The translations under genes and the position numbers were made by a program. A stretch of DNA of 64,000 bases from Mytilisepta virgata. Lineage: Eukaryota > Mollusca > Bivalvia > Mytilida > Mytilidae. The stretch covers positions 124,194,614 to 124,258,613 of the forward strand of contig CM051521.1 in NCBI GenBank assembly GCA_028015205.1, in the 5' to 3' direction. Position 1 is the first letter of the stretch. Every line of letters begins with the position of its first letter. The notes below the pieces were generated by a model. It was given only the letters and a program-made list of their open reading frames with translations. It did not search any database and was not told the DNA's origin. This document shows, piece by piece, positions 44,021-57,955 of this stretch.

Positions 44021-47000
44021 CTATGGTTTCCTCCATTCAAATTTAGCTAATGAATAAATCATTTCACAGAATGCAATATAATTGACATCATCTTTTCCTC
44101 CAATTTTGACATCAAACTTCTGCCAGAGGAGTTTAAATTCTTGCTCGTTCACCAGACTAGCCAATTCTAGTTCACTGAGAACCCGACGGAACTGTGATCG
44201 GGACACTGTACCATTATGGACCCTGTCATAATCCTCAAACAATGGATACAACTGCATTCTGTGTTTCCTCACCTGAAATAAAATAATTATGTAATGTTTA
44301 TTTTTTTTAAAACAAAAGTAAAATCTCTCTTAAAAAAACTGCATTCTCTAACTCATGTTACTAGTGTATGTACATAATGTATGTGTATAATCATCTAGTA
44401 AAATACTTAATCCTAAATATTATAGTCGCCACTGGTAAAAGTCCACCACTGAACACTATATGCATACTCTTAAAGGAGTAGACATGCCATCACATCTGGT
44501 ATGTCAGTAAGAATATTATATGATGTCCATAAACATATTCTTCAAAGTAAATAAGATGGGATGGCAAGAACTGGTTGCTGATAAGAAGCCCAAAATAAGA
44601 TGGGATGGCAAGAACTGGTTGCTGATAAGAAGCCCAAAATAAGATGGGATGGCAAGAACTGGTTGCTGATAAGAAGCCCAAAACCCTTTTTGTCTTAAAA
44701 TGGGAGATAATTCATAAGAATTTAGTTGAATTCTCATAAAATATATCTTAAGTACTCATGAAAAATAAATCATAGTTAATTATAGAATGTGTTCTTAAGT
44801 CTAGTGAATAAGGTATTAAACTATTGACACAGGAATTTGATCCACCAACTTTCAGCTAAAATGAAGTAAGCATAGATAATGGTCAATGAACAATGTCTCA
44901 GTAGGCCAGGCTGTTTTATTTCCATGGAATAGAGGGCTAGGGCTAAATATACTCACAGAAATGACACCTTCCAATCTTAATGCAACTGCACACCAAGTAT
45001 CATTGATTTAAGATGAAGAAAATTGAGGTTTAATAAATGTCTCAAATGGCATCATAATGCATGAGGACAAGCAGATGTGAAGGAAAAATTGCAATATGAG
45101 GGAAAACAGTATTTAATTTTGTCCACAATTAGTAATTTGTCCCAACAGTAATCACCCTGGGCTTTTACAAAGATTAATGCTGCCTCTATGTTTGGAATGA
45201 CAATAGAAAATGAATTTTATTAGTGTATAATAGCTTACTTTTTCAGCAATTCTATCCATACATAGAGAGAACTGTGATTCAGCTTCAGGTTCTAGTTTAT
45301 TTATAGTGTTTAAGAGCTTACTTTTTCAGCAATTCTATCCATACATAGAGAGAACTGATATTCAGCTTCAGGTTCTAGTTTATTTATAGTGTATAATGGC
45401 TTACTTTTTCAGAAATTCTATCCATACATAGAGAGAACTGTGATTCAGCTTCAGTTTCTAGTTTATTTATAGAGTATAATAGCTTACTTTTTCAGCAATT
45501 CTATCCATACATAGAGAGAACTGTGATTCAGCTTCAGGTTCTAGTTTATTTAGTTCCCATTCTTCTGGAGGTTTAAACTGAACTACTTCCTGTAATGGAG
45601 CCTTTTCTAATTCTTTAAATGTAAATATACTTTCCACATCATCACAGAACTTCAGATAATCCACAAAATCTAGGTAACCTTGTGCCTGGTATCTAAAAAG
45701 AGAACATATATAACTAAAAATCTAGTTATCTGTATAGTGAGGCCAAATAAATTCTACGTTTCTCAGACTCCCTAAAAATGCCACCACTGTGTTTCCAGAC
45801 AAATTTGAATTGGAGTCAAGTTTTCAAGCGTCCACTTGATCTGGATGTGAATTTCAAGTGTTAAATTACTGTTGTACAGTTATGCAGGCGGATATTTAGC
45901 GGCAATTTCAACAACATCAAGAGCATTCGAGATGATAATCCCTTCAACAATTCAACTTTGGCGTACTCCATGTCGTTTTATTTCTAATAAATACAATTCT
46001 GTTCTAAGGTATTGGTAGACAATTGTCATTGACACAGCAGTCAGATGGTTGTACTTGTCATTCAAATAAAAACAAAATATAAAATCCCTACTCACACTTG
46101 GTTACAAATAAAAACCCTACCTACCTATCCAAATTTTGAAAATCTATTGTCTGAGAACAAAGGAATTTATTTTACATTGCCTTACCTTTTATTTTTCATA
46201 ATATAATTACAACTTAATGAATACCGTTACAGTAAAAGTAGTGGGATTATAAGCAAATAAAATGAAACTTACTTGTCTTCCAAAATGCTGACCTCTGATT
46301 CTTTCAGCTCAAATCTACACAAGTCCAGAGCACGTCGGAAAGATGTTTTTAGAATTCTGCCAGATCTGAGTTTATCATAGTCTCTTAAAAACTCCAGAAC
46401 ACGTATTCTCTCTTTACTGACCTGTTAAAAACAATAGTCTTATATGTTGATTAAAAATCATATAGTTAAAAAAAGTGAGTTTCTCAAAAAATTTTGATTT
46501 TTTGATGGTCTTGAATGTAATTGCATGCCACAATAAAAACAATTTTTTGTTCATTGTTTTTATCTAAAAGAGTGAATCTGTAAAACAGATTATAATAAAA
46601 TTTGGAAAAATAGCTTTCAAAAATGTTTAAATCCTTTCCTTTTAAGTGCAAAAACTTGTTCTCTCACTAACCTTAAAGACAATCACTGTAAATTCGGAAA
46701 TTATTGCAAAAAATGTGACAGTGTTGTAATTGCAATAATTTAAACTCGCATTTTGGAGTTTTTTTATAAGAATGAAGCAGGATTTTTCTCAATATTGTAA
46801 AAATTAAAATCGTAATAATAAATGCACGCAATACTTTCTGAATTTACAATAAATAAGGGATATACATTGATATTTCTTTCATTTGACAGTACATCTTGTT
46901 AGTGAACCACAAAAGTCTTATAATACTGTTATGTACTGCCTTATATTTTGTAATTGGACAATAACAAATAAATAAGGAAAATTTATTTGGAATTGAATTA

Positions 47001-50000
47001 AACAAAATGCCTCAAAATTTTGTTTTTTTTAACCTATATTTTGTATGCTTGCACATTCATACAAATCACTGAACATTCATCATATATGTACCTTAGTTTT
47101 AACCTTCATCATTACACCTTCCAAATCTTTGGCAATGTTTAGTTCTGGTAATTTCTTTTTTGTATTTGTCAGACGAATGTCCTCTAACCTCTTCTCATAC
47201 ATAAACTGTGGAGGTTCTTTAGGATCCAGCTCATGTAGGAATTGTATGTAATTGAATCCTACATCATTACAGAACTTGGCTTCTAGTGCTGCCATCTCAG
47301 GCTCTGTTGCATGGAGTTCTAGAATGGTTAGACACTGCCTAAACTGGGATTTGGTCACATGACCATTGTTATGTCTGAAAAAGAAAAAATATCAAAGATA
47401 TATATACTAGTTCTGTACTAAATCAATCTTTAAAAAATATTCTTGAATGCCAAAATCCTAAATAAAAATTAAACATTAAAGGAGAACACAAAACTGCATG
47501 AAACAAAAACTATTACATATTATAAATAAATACATTCTGACATTTTTTTCAGTAGGTGCTCTATTTTAAGTTAAACTGAAATAGATCCTTTCCTATGTGT
47601 GTTTATTTTACAATCCAGATTAATCAGGGTTATGTAAGTACAGAGAAAGAATACTCCTCATTCTGTGCAAGACATAAAAAAATAAGTAACCTGTCAAAAT
47701 CTTGAAATACAGGTTTGGTCAATACTCTTCTTTGATTGGTCCTCTGTCTCAATCTATCCATGGTAGCATCAAAAATACTTTTATGGTCCTCAGAACTCTG
47801 TTCCCAGTCAACGGTACCTGGCTTTGGGACACGGAAAATCTCTTGTGGAGGTACACTGTAGTCAGGATCTTTTTCCAAACCCGGCTGTGTAAACACTGTA
47901 AATACAAAACACATGATCATTTTTTGTCTTTGTTAATAAACTGACATATAACAAGAAATCAGAATCATAGCCATTAAATGAATATTATTGATAACTGTAA
48001 ATTCAGAAAATAATGTGGATATTTTTTATCATTGCTTAAAATGCAAAAGAAATGGAGATTAAAAATAATTTTAACTAACATTTTGATTTTTGGTTGTTGA
48101 ATTCTATTACAAAAGTACATCAGTCAAATTAATTAATATGTAATATTGTCTGTTGATGAAATTTTCCGTAATCTTTGTATATGTTATGGTTACTACATGT
48201 AGAAGTACTATTAACTAAACCCTATTTGTTTACTGTTTATTTAAAATTCATTAGAGACTTAAATAGCTATATAGTATACAAGTATGTCATTTAAACAACA
48301 AACAGCATAAGGAATTAGTGTTTCAATTCTTGGCATGAATTCTCTACCTAATAGTTAATAGGAGGCATGGGTAGGTAAATACTTATCATAAAATGCCTGA
48401 ATGCATACAACAGAAGTCAAAACAAAGGAACATCACTTCGATTGTTTTTCACACTGTGACCTTAAACATGGAGAAAAAATTAAACCTTTGATTGTAAGTT
48501 CAAGACTAACACTGGTGTGAGTGAAAATGCACATTACAAACATCCAAACAAAAGAACCTCATTTTTATTACCATTCTTCATCTATAAATTGAAGCAAGGC
48601 TATCAACATAGAAAGTTGAAATCTGGTTTATCATTGTAACTTATCAATCACATAAGAAAATTTTAATACCTGTTTCAATATCTTGTAAAAATCTGGTCCA
48701 AATAACTTGATCTTCTTTTTCTGGATTCTGGTAAGCGTCTGTGAGAATTTTAAAATGTCCATCTGTAAGATCATGTGTGCCTAACTTGCTGAGTCCTAAC
48801 AATCCCAATCCTCGACGAAATTGTGCCTTACTAATTGAACCACTACGTAAAGGGTCATAATCTTGGAAGAATTCCAATACCTGAAAAATAAAATTAAACT
48901 TTAAAGAACCTGAAATTAACTATTTTAATATTTTATGAAGAAACTAGACAAGACATAAGATATACACTGAAAATATATCTTTATGAAAACAGTCAGCCTT
49001 TAAATACAAACAAGTAAAGAAAATAACTACATAATTGGAAACAGCTCATCCCAGATTTATTATATTTGATTGACTCCTAGAGTAAAAATCTAAGTTGTTA
49101 TAAATTGCAAATAAAATATAAATTTCAGTATGTTACTAGCAAGGTTATAATTCCAAACCATTTGTCATTTCATTACAGTATTCAGTACATTTGAAGTGTT
49201 GATTCATAATTTGCAGGTACAAGTCAAATATTATACATTTATTTCCCTTGTATTAGTGAAATATGAAGATTTAATCATCCGAGGAAAATCATGTTTCCCG
49301 AGGGAAACATGAATTTTCGAGGGTCAACAAATCTTCACATTTCACTAATGCAAGGGATATTAATAATCTATTCCACTATCCCTTGTGTATTTCCAATAAC
49401 TGGGATATGATGGTGAGACACGAATCTGAGAGGGAAACATGATGTTTTGTTCAATATCTCAACCAATGAAATTAATATATATAGTGGAATAATACCCTAT
49501 GTCTATTCACAAGCATATTGTGTTTTGAATAAATTACACTTTTTTTTTGAAAGAGAATTAGTTCACATGACGATCTGCAATTATTGAACACTTACTCTCA
49601 GTCTGTTTGTAAGGACAATGTGTCTTATTCTGCACATCAGATCTTCAAAGCTTACATTGCTAGGTTCAATAGCTTTCTCTGGAGCATTTGTATTAGTTCT
49701 GCCCTTTTCAGAAATATCAGCATCCTCTAAAGTGTGACCAACAAATTCTGAAAAAAACAAGTGGATATAATTCAGAAAAAAAAATGGATCGTATATAAAG
49801 AAAGATTCATGCTATGTTTAAATGGTTACAATAAAAAGAAATCTGACAATTTCAATTGACTTTCTTCACCTTCCAAACATCAAGGTCAAATTTTCAAACA
49901 GGCATTATGGAAATGGTACTGTGAAGATTCAGCTCTTCATCTCTGTTCACTCTGTACATATGTTTATAAAATAAAGACACAACATTTGTTTTTTATGCAA

Positions 50001-53000
50001 TACCACACTGATTTGCCATAATACTGGATTTGAATCATATAGCAATCAGAAATTCAGCTAAAAAAAAACAAAGAGTGGTGGTGAATAGGAAATTCTGAAT
50101 TAATGAGACAAAGAATCACAAAGGTAGAATTTAAATTAGTCTAATGAGACAAAGAACCACAAAGGTAGAATTTAAATTAGTCCAAATTTTGGTTACTTTA
50201 AATTACTTAACTATGACCGGTCCCATTGTTTGACATTATTAATTTTGACTATATTAGAGATGAAGTAAAGCTGTGACTCACCTTTATCAACAGTCTGTAC
50301 AAATGCTGGATAATTTACATCACCACTACCTGGATCTTCAAACTTTTTACATAGTAATTTCATATCCTCAGCATTTACATTTAAACTTAAAAAGTGTAGA
50401 ATTCTTCCAAACTGTAACTTTGTAACAACCCTGGTATAGGCAATACCCTACAGAAATAAAAATGTAACTGTAAGAAGATAAAGGGGAGCTAATTCTCATT
50501 CCTCTTTTGTACAGATCCAATGTTTTCATATTTAATGAATATTTGATAAAAAATTTCAGGGCTATTTAGTGATTGTTTTGTGGTCTGGGTTATTTTTCAT
50601 TGTTGATAGGCAACAAAACAAGCAATTATCAACCTTTTTGATTATTTATTTGTTGGGATGTTGTTCTATCTTTGTATTTTCCCCGTGTCCTTCAGTCTTC
50701 GCTATTATGGTTGAATAAACTTTTATTTGAAGTAATGAAACTGGTGTTTGATCAATTTGATAAAATTCTTTAATATGTGAGGGACATCCAAATCATTGAA
50801 AAGCCATCCCTACGAAGTCTGTTTTTCTAATATCATTTTTTCAAAAACTGTTACACTAACTATTTTCTTCTATTAACTTAATATTTACTCTATCATAATC
50901 TTTAAAATATGGATACATCATGAGTCTCCTCCTCCTCACTTGCTCTGCTAATTCTGACAACACAACAGCTACTCTGGCTTCTTCCTCTTCTGATAGTGGT
51001 TTTACAGTCTGAAAAAAAATAGATAATTTTAGATATTTTCCCTAAAAAATGTAAAATAACATGATCTAATAAGGCCAAATAAGAAAATGTCTGGTTCTAG
51101 TTACTTTTTCAATAAGTGCTGTTAAAGTAAGAATGTCTCTACCACAGACTATTTAAAAAAAATGCCTACCTAGTCACCCTATTGTTTATTTTTGAGTTAA
51201 CAGGAACTTATTCTTTACTCGACCTATTAAAGTTTTAAATTATGACTAAAAGCGATAGGTTAATTCCATATATAGTGTTACAATTTCTAAGTACTTCAAC
51301 ACTACATTTTCAACATGCTAGGTTTAGACTTAAGATTTAAACTGGAATGTTTTGAAATATCACAACCCACAATTAGTAAAAGGATAATGTGATTTCCCAC
51401 AAATGTAAAAATCCATGCTCTGAACAGTAAACATTGTTTGCTGTTCTGAACAATACTTTTGTGGTCTTGTAAGCAATTTCTGACAAGCCACTGATATGAA
51501 CTCAAACTGACAGAAATTTTACCAATGGCAATAGGTGGTTAAAAAATAAATGACACTAGAAATGATTAACAAGGCTTTTGGAAATTTACACGATGTTTAT
51601 AAAAATAAAAATAAGTGTGATTCTGGAAATTTTATTAAACAAAAGTATGCTTATGTTTAACCTTCAATTCAATGATAGAATTGTTTACCCTTGCTAACAC
51701 TCCTCTTGCTGGCCTGATAACTTCCTGTAAAGGTTTCTTGTCAAGATTGGGGACATTAAATGCTGAAATATATATAATAAATAGAATACAATAATAATTT
51801 TTGACATAATAAATTCCAGCATTAAAAAAATGTAGACACAAGAATTTGATACCCTCACAAATAGTCATTTTTAAAGGGAAAGCCTCAATTTCACATTTTA
51901 AAGATGCATATATTTAAAAAAGTTAATGCACCATGAAATAATGTAATGGAAACTGAGTGTTTCGTAATTGAAACCTCAGAGCCAAAAGTGACAATATATT
52001 ACTGAATGTACAATGCCAAAACTTTTAATAAAATTTTGTTAGATTTACAATGATAACATGTATGTTGTTTATGTTTGACAGTTAAACTAACCATTTTCCA
52101 TCATATCACAAAACTCTTTATACTCCACTCGACCATCTGGCTTCCTGTAATATTCTACAATCTTTTGTATCTCTTGACGAGAAAGCTGAGCCTCTTTTCC
52201 AACTGCTAGGGCAAGTCCACATACAAATTGATTCTCTGTTATGATTCCGCTCCTTAATTTATCATGATCTTTAAAGAATTCTTTGGTTCGGATTCCATTT
52301 TTGTAAACTGCTACCCTAATCTTGTCAAAAATCTGGTTCAATGTTGGATCAGCAGTTGGCTTTATAAATTTAAGAAAAAAATGTTACTCTTGTTTGTAAA
52401 TTTCACACACACACACAAACACATTTGTATTGATTTATAAATATGGAAAATATAAAATCTGACAAAGGCAAATAAATAAATGTGTAAAACTTACATTTTA
52501 ACCGACAGTTTCATTTGTAAGATTTGTAAACTGCAGTTTTAAAGATTTTTGGTACCAACCTGTAAAGGGACATAATCCACAGATCTTTCAAATGTTGGAG
52601 TAAGCTGTTTCTGTTTAGCTATCTGTTCACTGAGGGCTACTATATCATGGTGCAGATTTAAGTAGTTCAGAAGTCCTGGTTTAAATGGATCTTTATATTT
52701 ATTGACTAATAATGCTATATCACTCTCATTAACATCAGGTGGCCCAGGAAAACTTCTGTAAAACTGTAAAAAAGAAAGGTAAACAGTCTTTATGAAATTC
52801 AAAAACTTTTTGGAGTTAATTTAAAATACTTCATTATGAAAGACACAGTATGTTTAAATCTAGCATTTTTTTTTTCATTTAAATACTCATTTAACAAGTA
52901 TATTAGCCACGATAATTTTCTACTTTCAGTAATTAATTTATGGTATATTAACAAACATCAGAAATAATAAGAGATTAATTTAGTTATAGCACCTATCTGT

Positions 53001-54544
53001 ATATTACCTGACTTTCAGTAACTACTCCCATATGGTGACGATCAAAATCTTCGTAACAAGTTCTAAGATTTATTCCATGGTACTGATAATACTGTTGCAT
53101 ACGTCTCAAGATGTTTAAAATTGTATCTTCCTTTGATGGACTTAATGGTCTCAAAGATCTGATTGTCCCTAAACTGCAAAAAGCAACAAGGTTCCAATAT
53201 TGAGTATTCCATCAATTTTTTAAGTACCAGTAACAAAAGGAAAGATATATAATCAAAGATCTTGTACACAATTTTACGAAAAATGAAATATGATAGGTAC
53301 ATGTCCTCATGCACTTGATTAACTTTTAAGCAAATAAATAGTTCTTTTTTCACTATTTTACACAATTTTAAAGCCAATGTCAGTAAAAAATTAATTTCTT
53401 AAAAAAGAGAAAATCTCTCAGGTCATTGCAAGTTCAATACAGTCCCTAGAAAAGGTTTTGGGAGAATTCATGCTAAATGTTGATTAAATAATTTTGCACA
53501 ACTAACCAATTTTCAACCTTTGTCAAAATGATAAACAATTAAAAAAATAGTAAACAAGTTATTAGTTTTAAAAGTTTCTAAAATTTTACTAACAATTCTG
53601 GTGCTTCCACCCTTTGAGATGCTGGGTTTCTTCTTAAATCATTTGGGTTAAATTTCCTGTCAATTTCTTCACAGAATGCTTTGTAATTCAATCTTCCATT
53701 TCTCAGTAAATCATATTTTTGTCGAATTATTGCCTCTTGCTCAGCATCTAATTTAAGTCCCAGGGTCTGCCACAAACATCGAAAAAATTGCTGGTCTGAA
53801 GAAAAAAAACAATGTAAGAAAACATGTTATTGAAACAATTATATACAAATGCATAAATGTCCTTTTATATTTTGTAAAAATGTTTTAATATATAAACATG
53901 TTAATGATCAGTTTTAATGATATATTTTTATACATACATTTATAATACTAAAACATGTCAAAACATTCTGGGTCAAATGTGATGTTACATTACTTTTTGT
54001 GCAGATACATATTTTAGTTTTTGGGTAAAACAACAACTTTTACATTAAAACATGACAATTTCCACATAATATCATGTTGTATAGAAAATGAATGGATGTT
54101 TGAAAACTTAATTCCTATTCAAGTTTTCTTTAGAGTCAATACAGGAAATTAAGTCAGGTTTCTAAAACCGAGTCAGTTTGTTGAAAGTAATTGATACACG
54201 ATTATAACATGATGCTTGTTGGCTCACAAGTTATCTTTTATGCACATCATTTTATACAGTTCATTCAAGAAAATATAATATTTTGTATTAGAATTTCATG
54301 TTTGACACCATATATTTAGAGTTCACAATTAACTTTTCTATAAAGAATGTGCAAATATTTCAGAAGCTCAAGTTTTATTAGAAAATAAAAAATTATGCAA
54401 GTCCAATTAATAGTAATAACCTGTAATAAATCCTGATCTTAGTTTGTCAAAATCTTGGAAAAATTCAGTTACTCTGATTCTTTTTGTCTGAGCAAGTGTT
54501 CTTATATCACCTTCTAAATTATGAACAGCCACAGCAGCCGACAT
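44021..54544 (-). CDS. Multi-EF-hand repeat protein, 15 coding exons, 926 residues
   Basis: Exons (minus): 54544-54421, 53795-53594, 53173-53008, 52763-52560, 52359-52092, 51762-51689, 51008-50889, 50447-50282, 49747-49596, 48880-48670, 47895-47691, 47374-47092, 46421-46273, 45692-45488, 44272-44021. All junctions are GT/AG and phases agree. The protein is four ~235-residue modules. Each has a type A unit (FFxDxDKLRSGxITxxQF; D31, D263, D499, D739) and a type B unit (FxDYDRxxxGxVTxxQFRRxL; D148, D383, D628, D857), each followed by a partner hand ending in a Y-x-x-F-C-like motif (NYKAFCEEID, NYIAFCEMIY). Loops are noncanonical: Gly falls at loop position 8 and Glu12 is replaced, so calcium binding is doubtful. 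No signal peptide or membrane segment. Such arrays occur in ciliary/flagellar proteins and EFCAB6-like proteins, which is inference. The start ATG has AAG before it and follows an acceptor at 54553, so a 5' non-coding exon exists upstream. Exon 2's donor is set by phase (GTTAGT, not GTAAAA). Confidence 0.86.
44551..44682. repeat. 44-bp tandem repeat, 3 copies, in the last intron
   Basis: Three nearly perfect copies of ATAAGATGGGATGGCAAGAA... start at 44551, 44595 and 44639, inside the intron between exons 14 and 15 of the EF-hand gene. Confidence 0.92.
45232..45563 (-). repeat. 83-bp tandem repeat duplicating an exon end and splice donor
   Basis: Copies begin at 45232, 45315, 45398 and 45481, exactly 83 bp apart. 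The copy at 45481 overlaps the last ~65 bases of coding exon 14 plus its GTAAGC donor. The other three copies lie downstream in the intron and retain the coding stretch and a donor-like GTAAGC (GTAAGC-type in each). Confidence 0.9.
49240..49362. mobile_element. Palindromic MITE-like hairpin in intron 9 of the EF-hand gene
   Basis: ATTTCCCTTGTATTAGTGAA at the left pairs with TTCACTAATGCAAGGGATAT at the right, and AAATCATGTTTCCC with GGGAAACATGAATTT at the centre. The arms are ~60 bp with almost no loop. Confidence 0.75.
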
Positions 54545-54708
54545 CTTCCAACCTACAAAAAATTAATTATATTTATATCATGACGCCCTCAGGGGTATTT
54601 CAATAGTAATTCATCTTAATCCATTTGAATCTAAATTCATGATGAGAAAACTGAGGTCAGCTACAATGCCTTTGTTCTTGATGTTTCTTTTTCTGTAATG
54701 TAACAAGA

Positions 54709-54800
54709 GGCTCAAGAGAATTGAGCCTGTATCCCTCACCTGAAATTTTGACCAATCAAAAATAAGAATTCATCATGGCCGCCATATCAGCTGTCCGACC
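54709..54800 (+). repeat. Family 1 repeat, 5' end only
   Basis: Opening hairpin AGGCTCAAGAGAATTGAGCCT is too diverged in loop length but keeps its stem. TATCCCTCACCTG and ATCATGGCCGCCATAT follow, and then it stops. Confidence 0.6.
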
Positions 54801-54830
54801 GCCCTGGGATGATGAAAATACTAGTACTTA

Positions 54831-57220
54831 CACTTTTTTGTATTTTAAAAAATTCTTTTAACCAAGTAGAAATTATAGATATATAATAAAAATGGTTGAT
54901 CATTAACAAATATTTTAATTATTTTTTCAAGGATTTTCTGTGATATTAAACATGTCAATAGAATCCAACTACAAATAAAATTATCAATTTTCTTGTATCA
55001 TAAATAGCAAAATATAAAACTAAGTTAAATCAAGCCAGTTTAGTCCATGGAAGTATCTTTCTTAACAAGAAGAGGAAGAAAATTGTTGAAAAAAAAGACA
55101 AAAACCTAGTTTTGGCAAGAGTTACCTCCCCTGTTCCATTGGACATCCCATAGGAGATTTGAATGTTTCATTTTGAAGTTTCCCGTGGTCCAATTTTCAT
55201 GGACTTTTTTCTGTGTACATTTAGGCTATACTTAGGCAATTTAGATTCAAAATATCTTCTGTTGGATTTAGTTTGAGGCCAAATTTCATTTTGACTGGAC
55301 TATTATAAATTTTGTTTTCTTTACATAATATTCTTTTATTGCCAAAAGAAAGGTGCCCTTACGGGCAGAGTTTACAAATAATACACAGACAGACAATGAC
55401 AATTTTTTCACATCAGTCCTGGCAGGATTCTTGCTTAGGTCATGTTCCAAATAAGGAAGGTTTCATTGACAATATTTCTATTTCCCACAATTCTGTCAGT
55501 CGTAGTCGTAGTAAGGAAATCCATATAAGGTCAATTTTGAAACCAACAAAATGACAAGATATGCAAAACAATGATTTCAACATTAATAATGAAGTAATTT
55601 TACATCTAATATGCTGGAAATTATATTTCAGATAGACACGACCTCTTATTGCCATACGTAAAAGTTATTTTTGTTCCATTACAAGTACAAAATGTAATGG
55701 GACTGTTTTGTAGCTCCGCCGAATCAAAAGTTGTCACAGGAGCTAAATTATTGTAGTTAGGCTTTACAAAGTAAGGGACAAAAATCTTTTTTTTCTCTCT
55801 TTTTATCCATATAGAAATATTTATTGAAAGTTAAGAAATTCGAAACAGGTGAGTCCGGTAAATGCGCCCCTTAACGTCCGCAAAGGTCACTTCCGTATCC
55901 AATGTAAACTTCATCTGCAACTTTGCATCAGAGGATTTACTCACAAACAAAAAGCCAATTTGAAGTGAATAACTATTTAGTAAGAACCAAAAAAGCATTA
56001 AAATTTTGTATATTTACTTATGTCTTACCTATGTGTGAACTAAATAACCATTTTGTTCAAATTTATTGCTTTTGATGAATTTGAAACGAATTCCTTATTA
56101 AATCAGTAACAAATCACAAAGAAGTAACTTTGATGTCTTGACACATGGGCGGATTTACTGGATGTTACAGAGCAGAATGTATACACAGATAAGCTTCACG
56201 TTTGATTGATTTTGCATGGTGTTTTGGGTTTTTTTCCTATTATATAACAAGATAACTATCAAGTTCAAAAATCTGAGTCGCTTATACAAATATCTGTAAT
56301 TTCTTAAAAACAGAAATACCGCAAGTCATACAGTTTAAGCCTTAGGACGGTGGATTTAACGGACAGCATGGTACTCTAAAATTAAGATGGTCAGTTCATT
56401 TAAACAATAAGCTTTAAATTATTATTAAGCAGGGTTCTCGCAAAGGCACGTACATGTGTCCTGGACACTTCACCTTTCAAACTAATGCATTCCTGGACGT
56501 ATGTAGATCTAATCAACTGCATCCAAAGACTGCAATTTTCACAAAAATCTCGAGCCATCATTTTCTGTTTTCTTGGAGATCAAAGGAGATGGGGAAATGA
56601 ATTTACTGCAAAATATTTTAGTCGCCAGCTGGGGGAGCAGGAAAATAAAATATATTCGCCCAGTTGAAAATCTAGTCGCCTTGGGAGACCGTTAAGTTTT
56701 ATCCCCGATTAATTTAGCGGACTTTGTCTTATCTATGCACAAATGGAAATTTTGTCAATTTTGATTATTAAGGTGTTAAACAAGGTCAATGGGAGGATTT
56801 TAAGAGTATATTTAAGAAAAAATAATAGTTAAGATTATAGATAAATATTAAAAAATAAAATAAATAAGCATCAAAGAGTGTATTAAAGATTTTTGCTCAT
56901 ATCTATAACTGAAATTTTTTTCTTTTTCAGTTTTTTGAGGCAGCACATAATTTTAATTAAACTTTACAAATTTTATAGTACACATGTACAACATGTACCT
57001 ACCATGCCCATGGTCAAAATCATGAAGGAATGTACATTAAAAAAGTCCCAGGACTCATTATGAAATTTTTTTAGTGAGAACCCTGATTAAATGCATTTCA
57101 CATTCTATAAAGAATATTATTAAGCAACAATTAATTTCCTTTATAAGATACAAAAGACAATTTTTGCAGCAATTTATGTGGAGTTAACAAATTCTACACT
57201 CAATTTTAAACATGATTTTA
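54831..57220. other. Upstream region of the EF-hand gene, no coding sequence
   Basis: AT-rich. A locally CpG-containing stretch at about 55850-55912 carries CACTTCCG (ETS-type GGAAGTG on the minus strand) and is an alternative promoter candidate. A GCAGGGTTCTCGC phrase near 56430 and AGTGAGAACCCTG near 57075 pair as possible ends of a ~650-bp repeat. No gene is supported. Confidence 0.4.
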
Positions 57221-57226
57221 TGTTTT

Positions 57227-57625
57227 ATATCGGGCGAAGCCCGACTAAGTGTAGAATATGGGTCTCAAATCCAGATATCAAGTAGACTGTAGTTTCAAAC
57301 CGGAAGTAGCATTTGTAAATCTATCCCAGAAACCCTCAAAAATACAGCGCAACATCCGGTTAAAATATTTTCGCATTTGCACAAACTTAAAAAGAAATTA
57401 TGTTTTGGCGATAGCCAAAACATAATTTTTATACGATATAATTTTCCACCGACTTTTTTTCGAGTTTTTGTGCGCATTGGGAACTTTATTCGAAAGTTTC
57501 TTCAATGACTTACAAATATGACACCATAACAACGGCTTCCAGTATGGCCGTGTTTACATGACGACGGACTAAAAAATATTGCTACGTATGATATGGGCTT
57601 CGCCCGATTTTAGGCTAAAGCCTAC
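57227..57625. repeat. Repeat with a series of short GC-rich hairpins
   Basis: Four perfect short hairpins occur within 400 bp: TCGGGCGAAGCCCGA (about 57230), TATGTTTTGGCGATAGCCAA completing to ACATA (about 57398), GGGCTTCGCCC (about 57596), and TTAGGCTAAAGCCTA (about 57610). The first and third share the GGGC/GCCC stem in opposite loop orientation and look like subterminal ends. Confidence 0.55.
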
Positions 57626-57955
57626 TCCATATTAGTAGCAAGTTTTTATATTATATGCAATTGATAATTATATTTATCTCGTAAATAATTTTCTTGCCTT
57701 TGTAATGAGACCAAACATGATTAAAAAGATTTTTGAAAACATAATATATTAGTAAAAATAGCTGATACTATATTTCTAATATTTTTTTCAAAATGCCAAA
57801 TAAAGACGTATTTTAAAATTTGTGTATGTTTACGAATTCGTACTATTCCCGAACTGATATATAAGCTATAACGGCTATAACAGGAATTTCAAACGATATT
57901 TCAAGACATGTATTACATTAGATGTTGCTACAAAAATCGAAAGTTGCTGTTTTAC

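Noticed and set aside
53063..53377. 104-codon minus-strand frame as coding
   Set aside because: It overlaps exon 3 in the wrong frame; the +1 frame carries the EF-hand-like DFDRHHMGVV sequence.
53582..53593. GTAAAA as the donor of EF-hand exon 2
   Set aside because: It leaves the wrong phase for exon 3; GTTAGT four bases earlier restores the frame that encodes LRRMQQYYQYHGINLRT.
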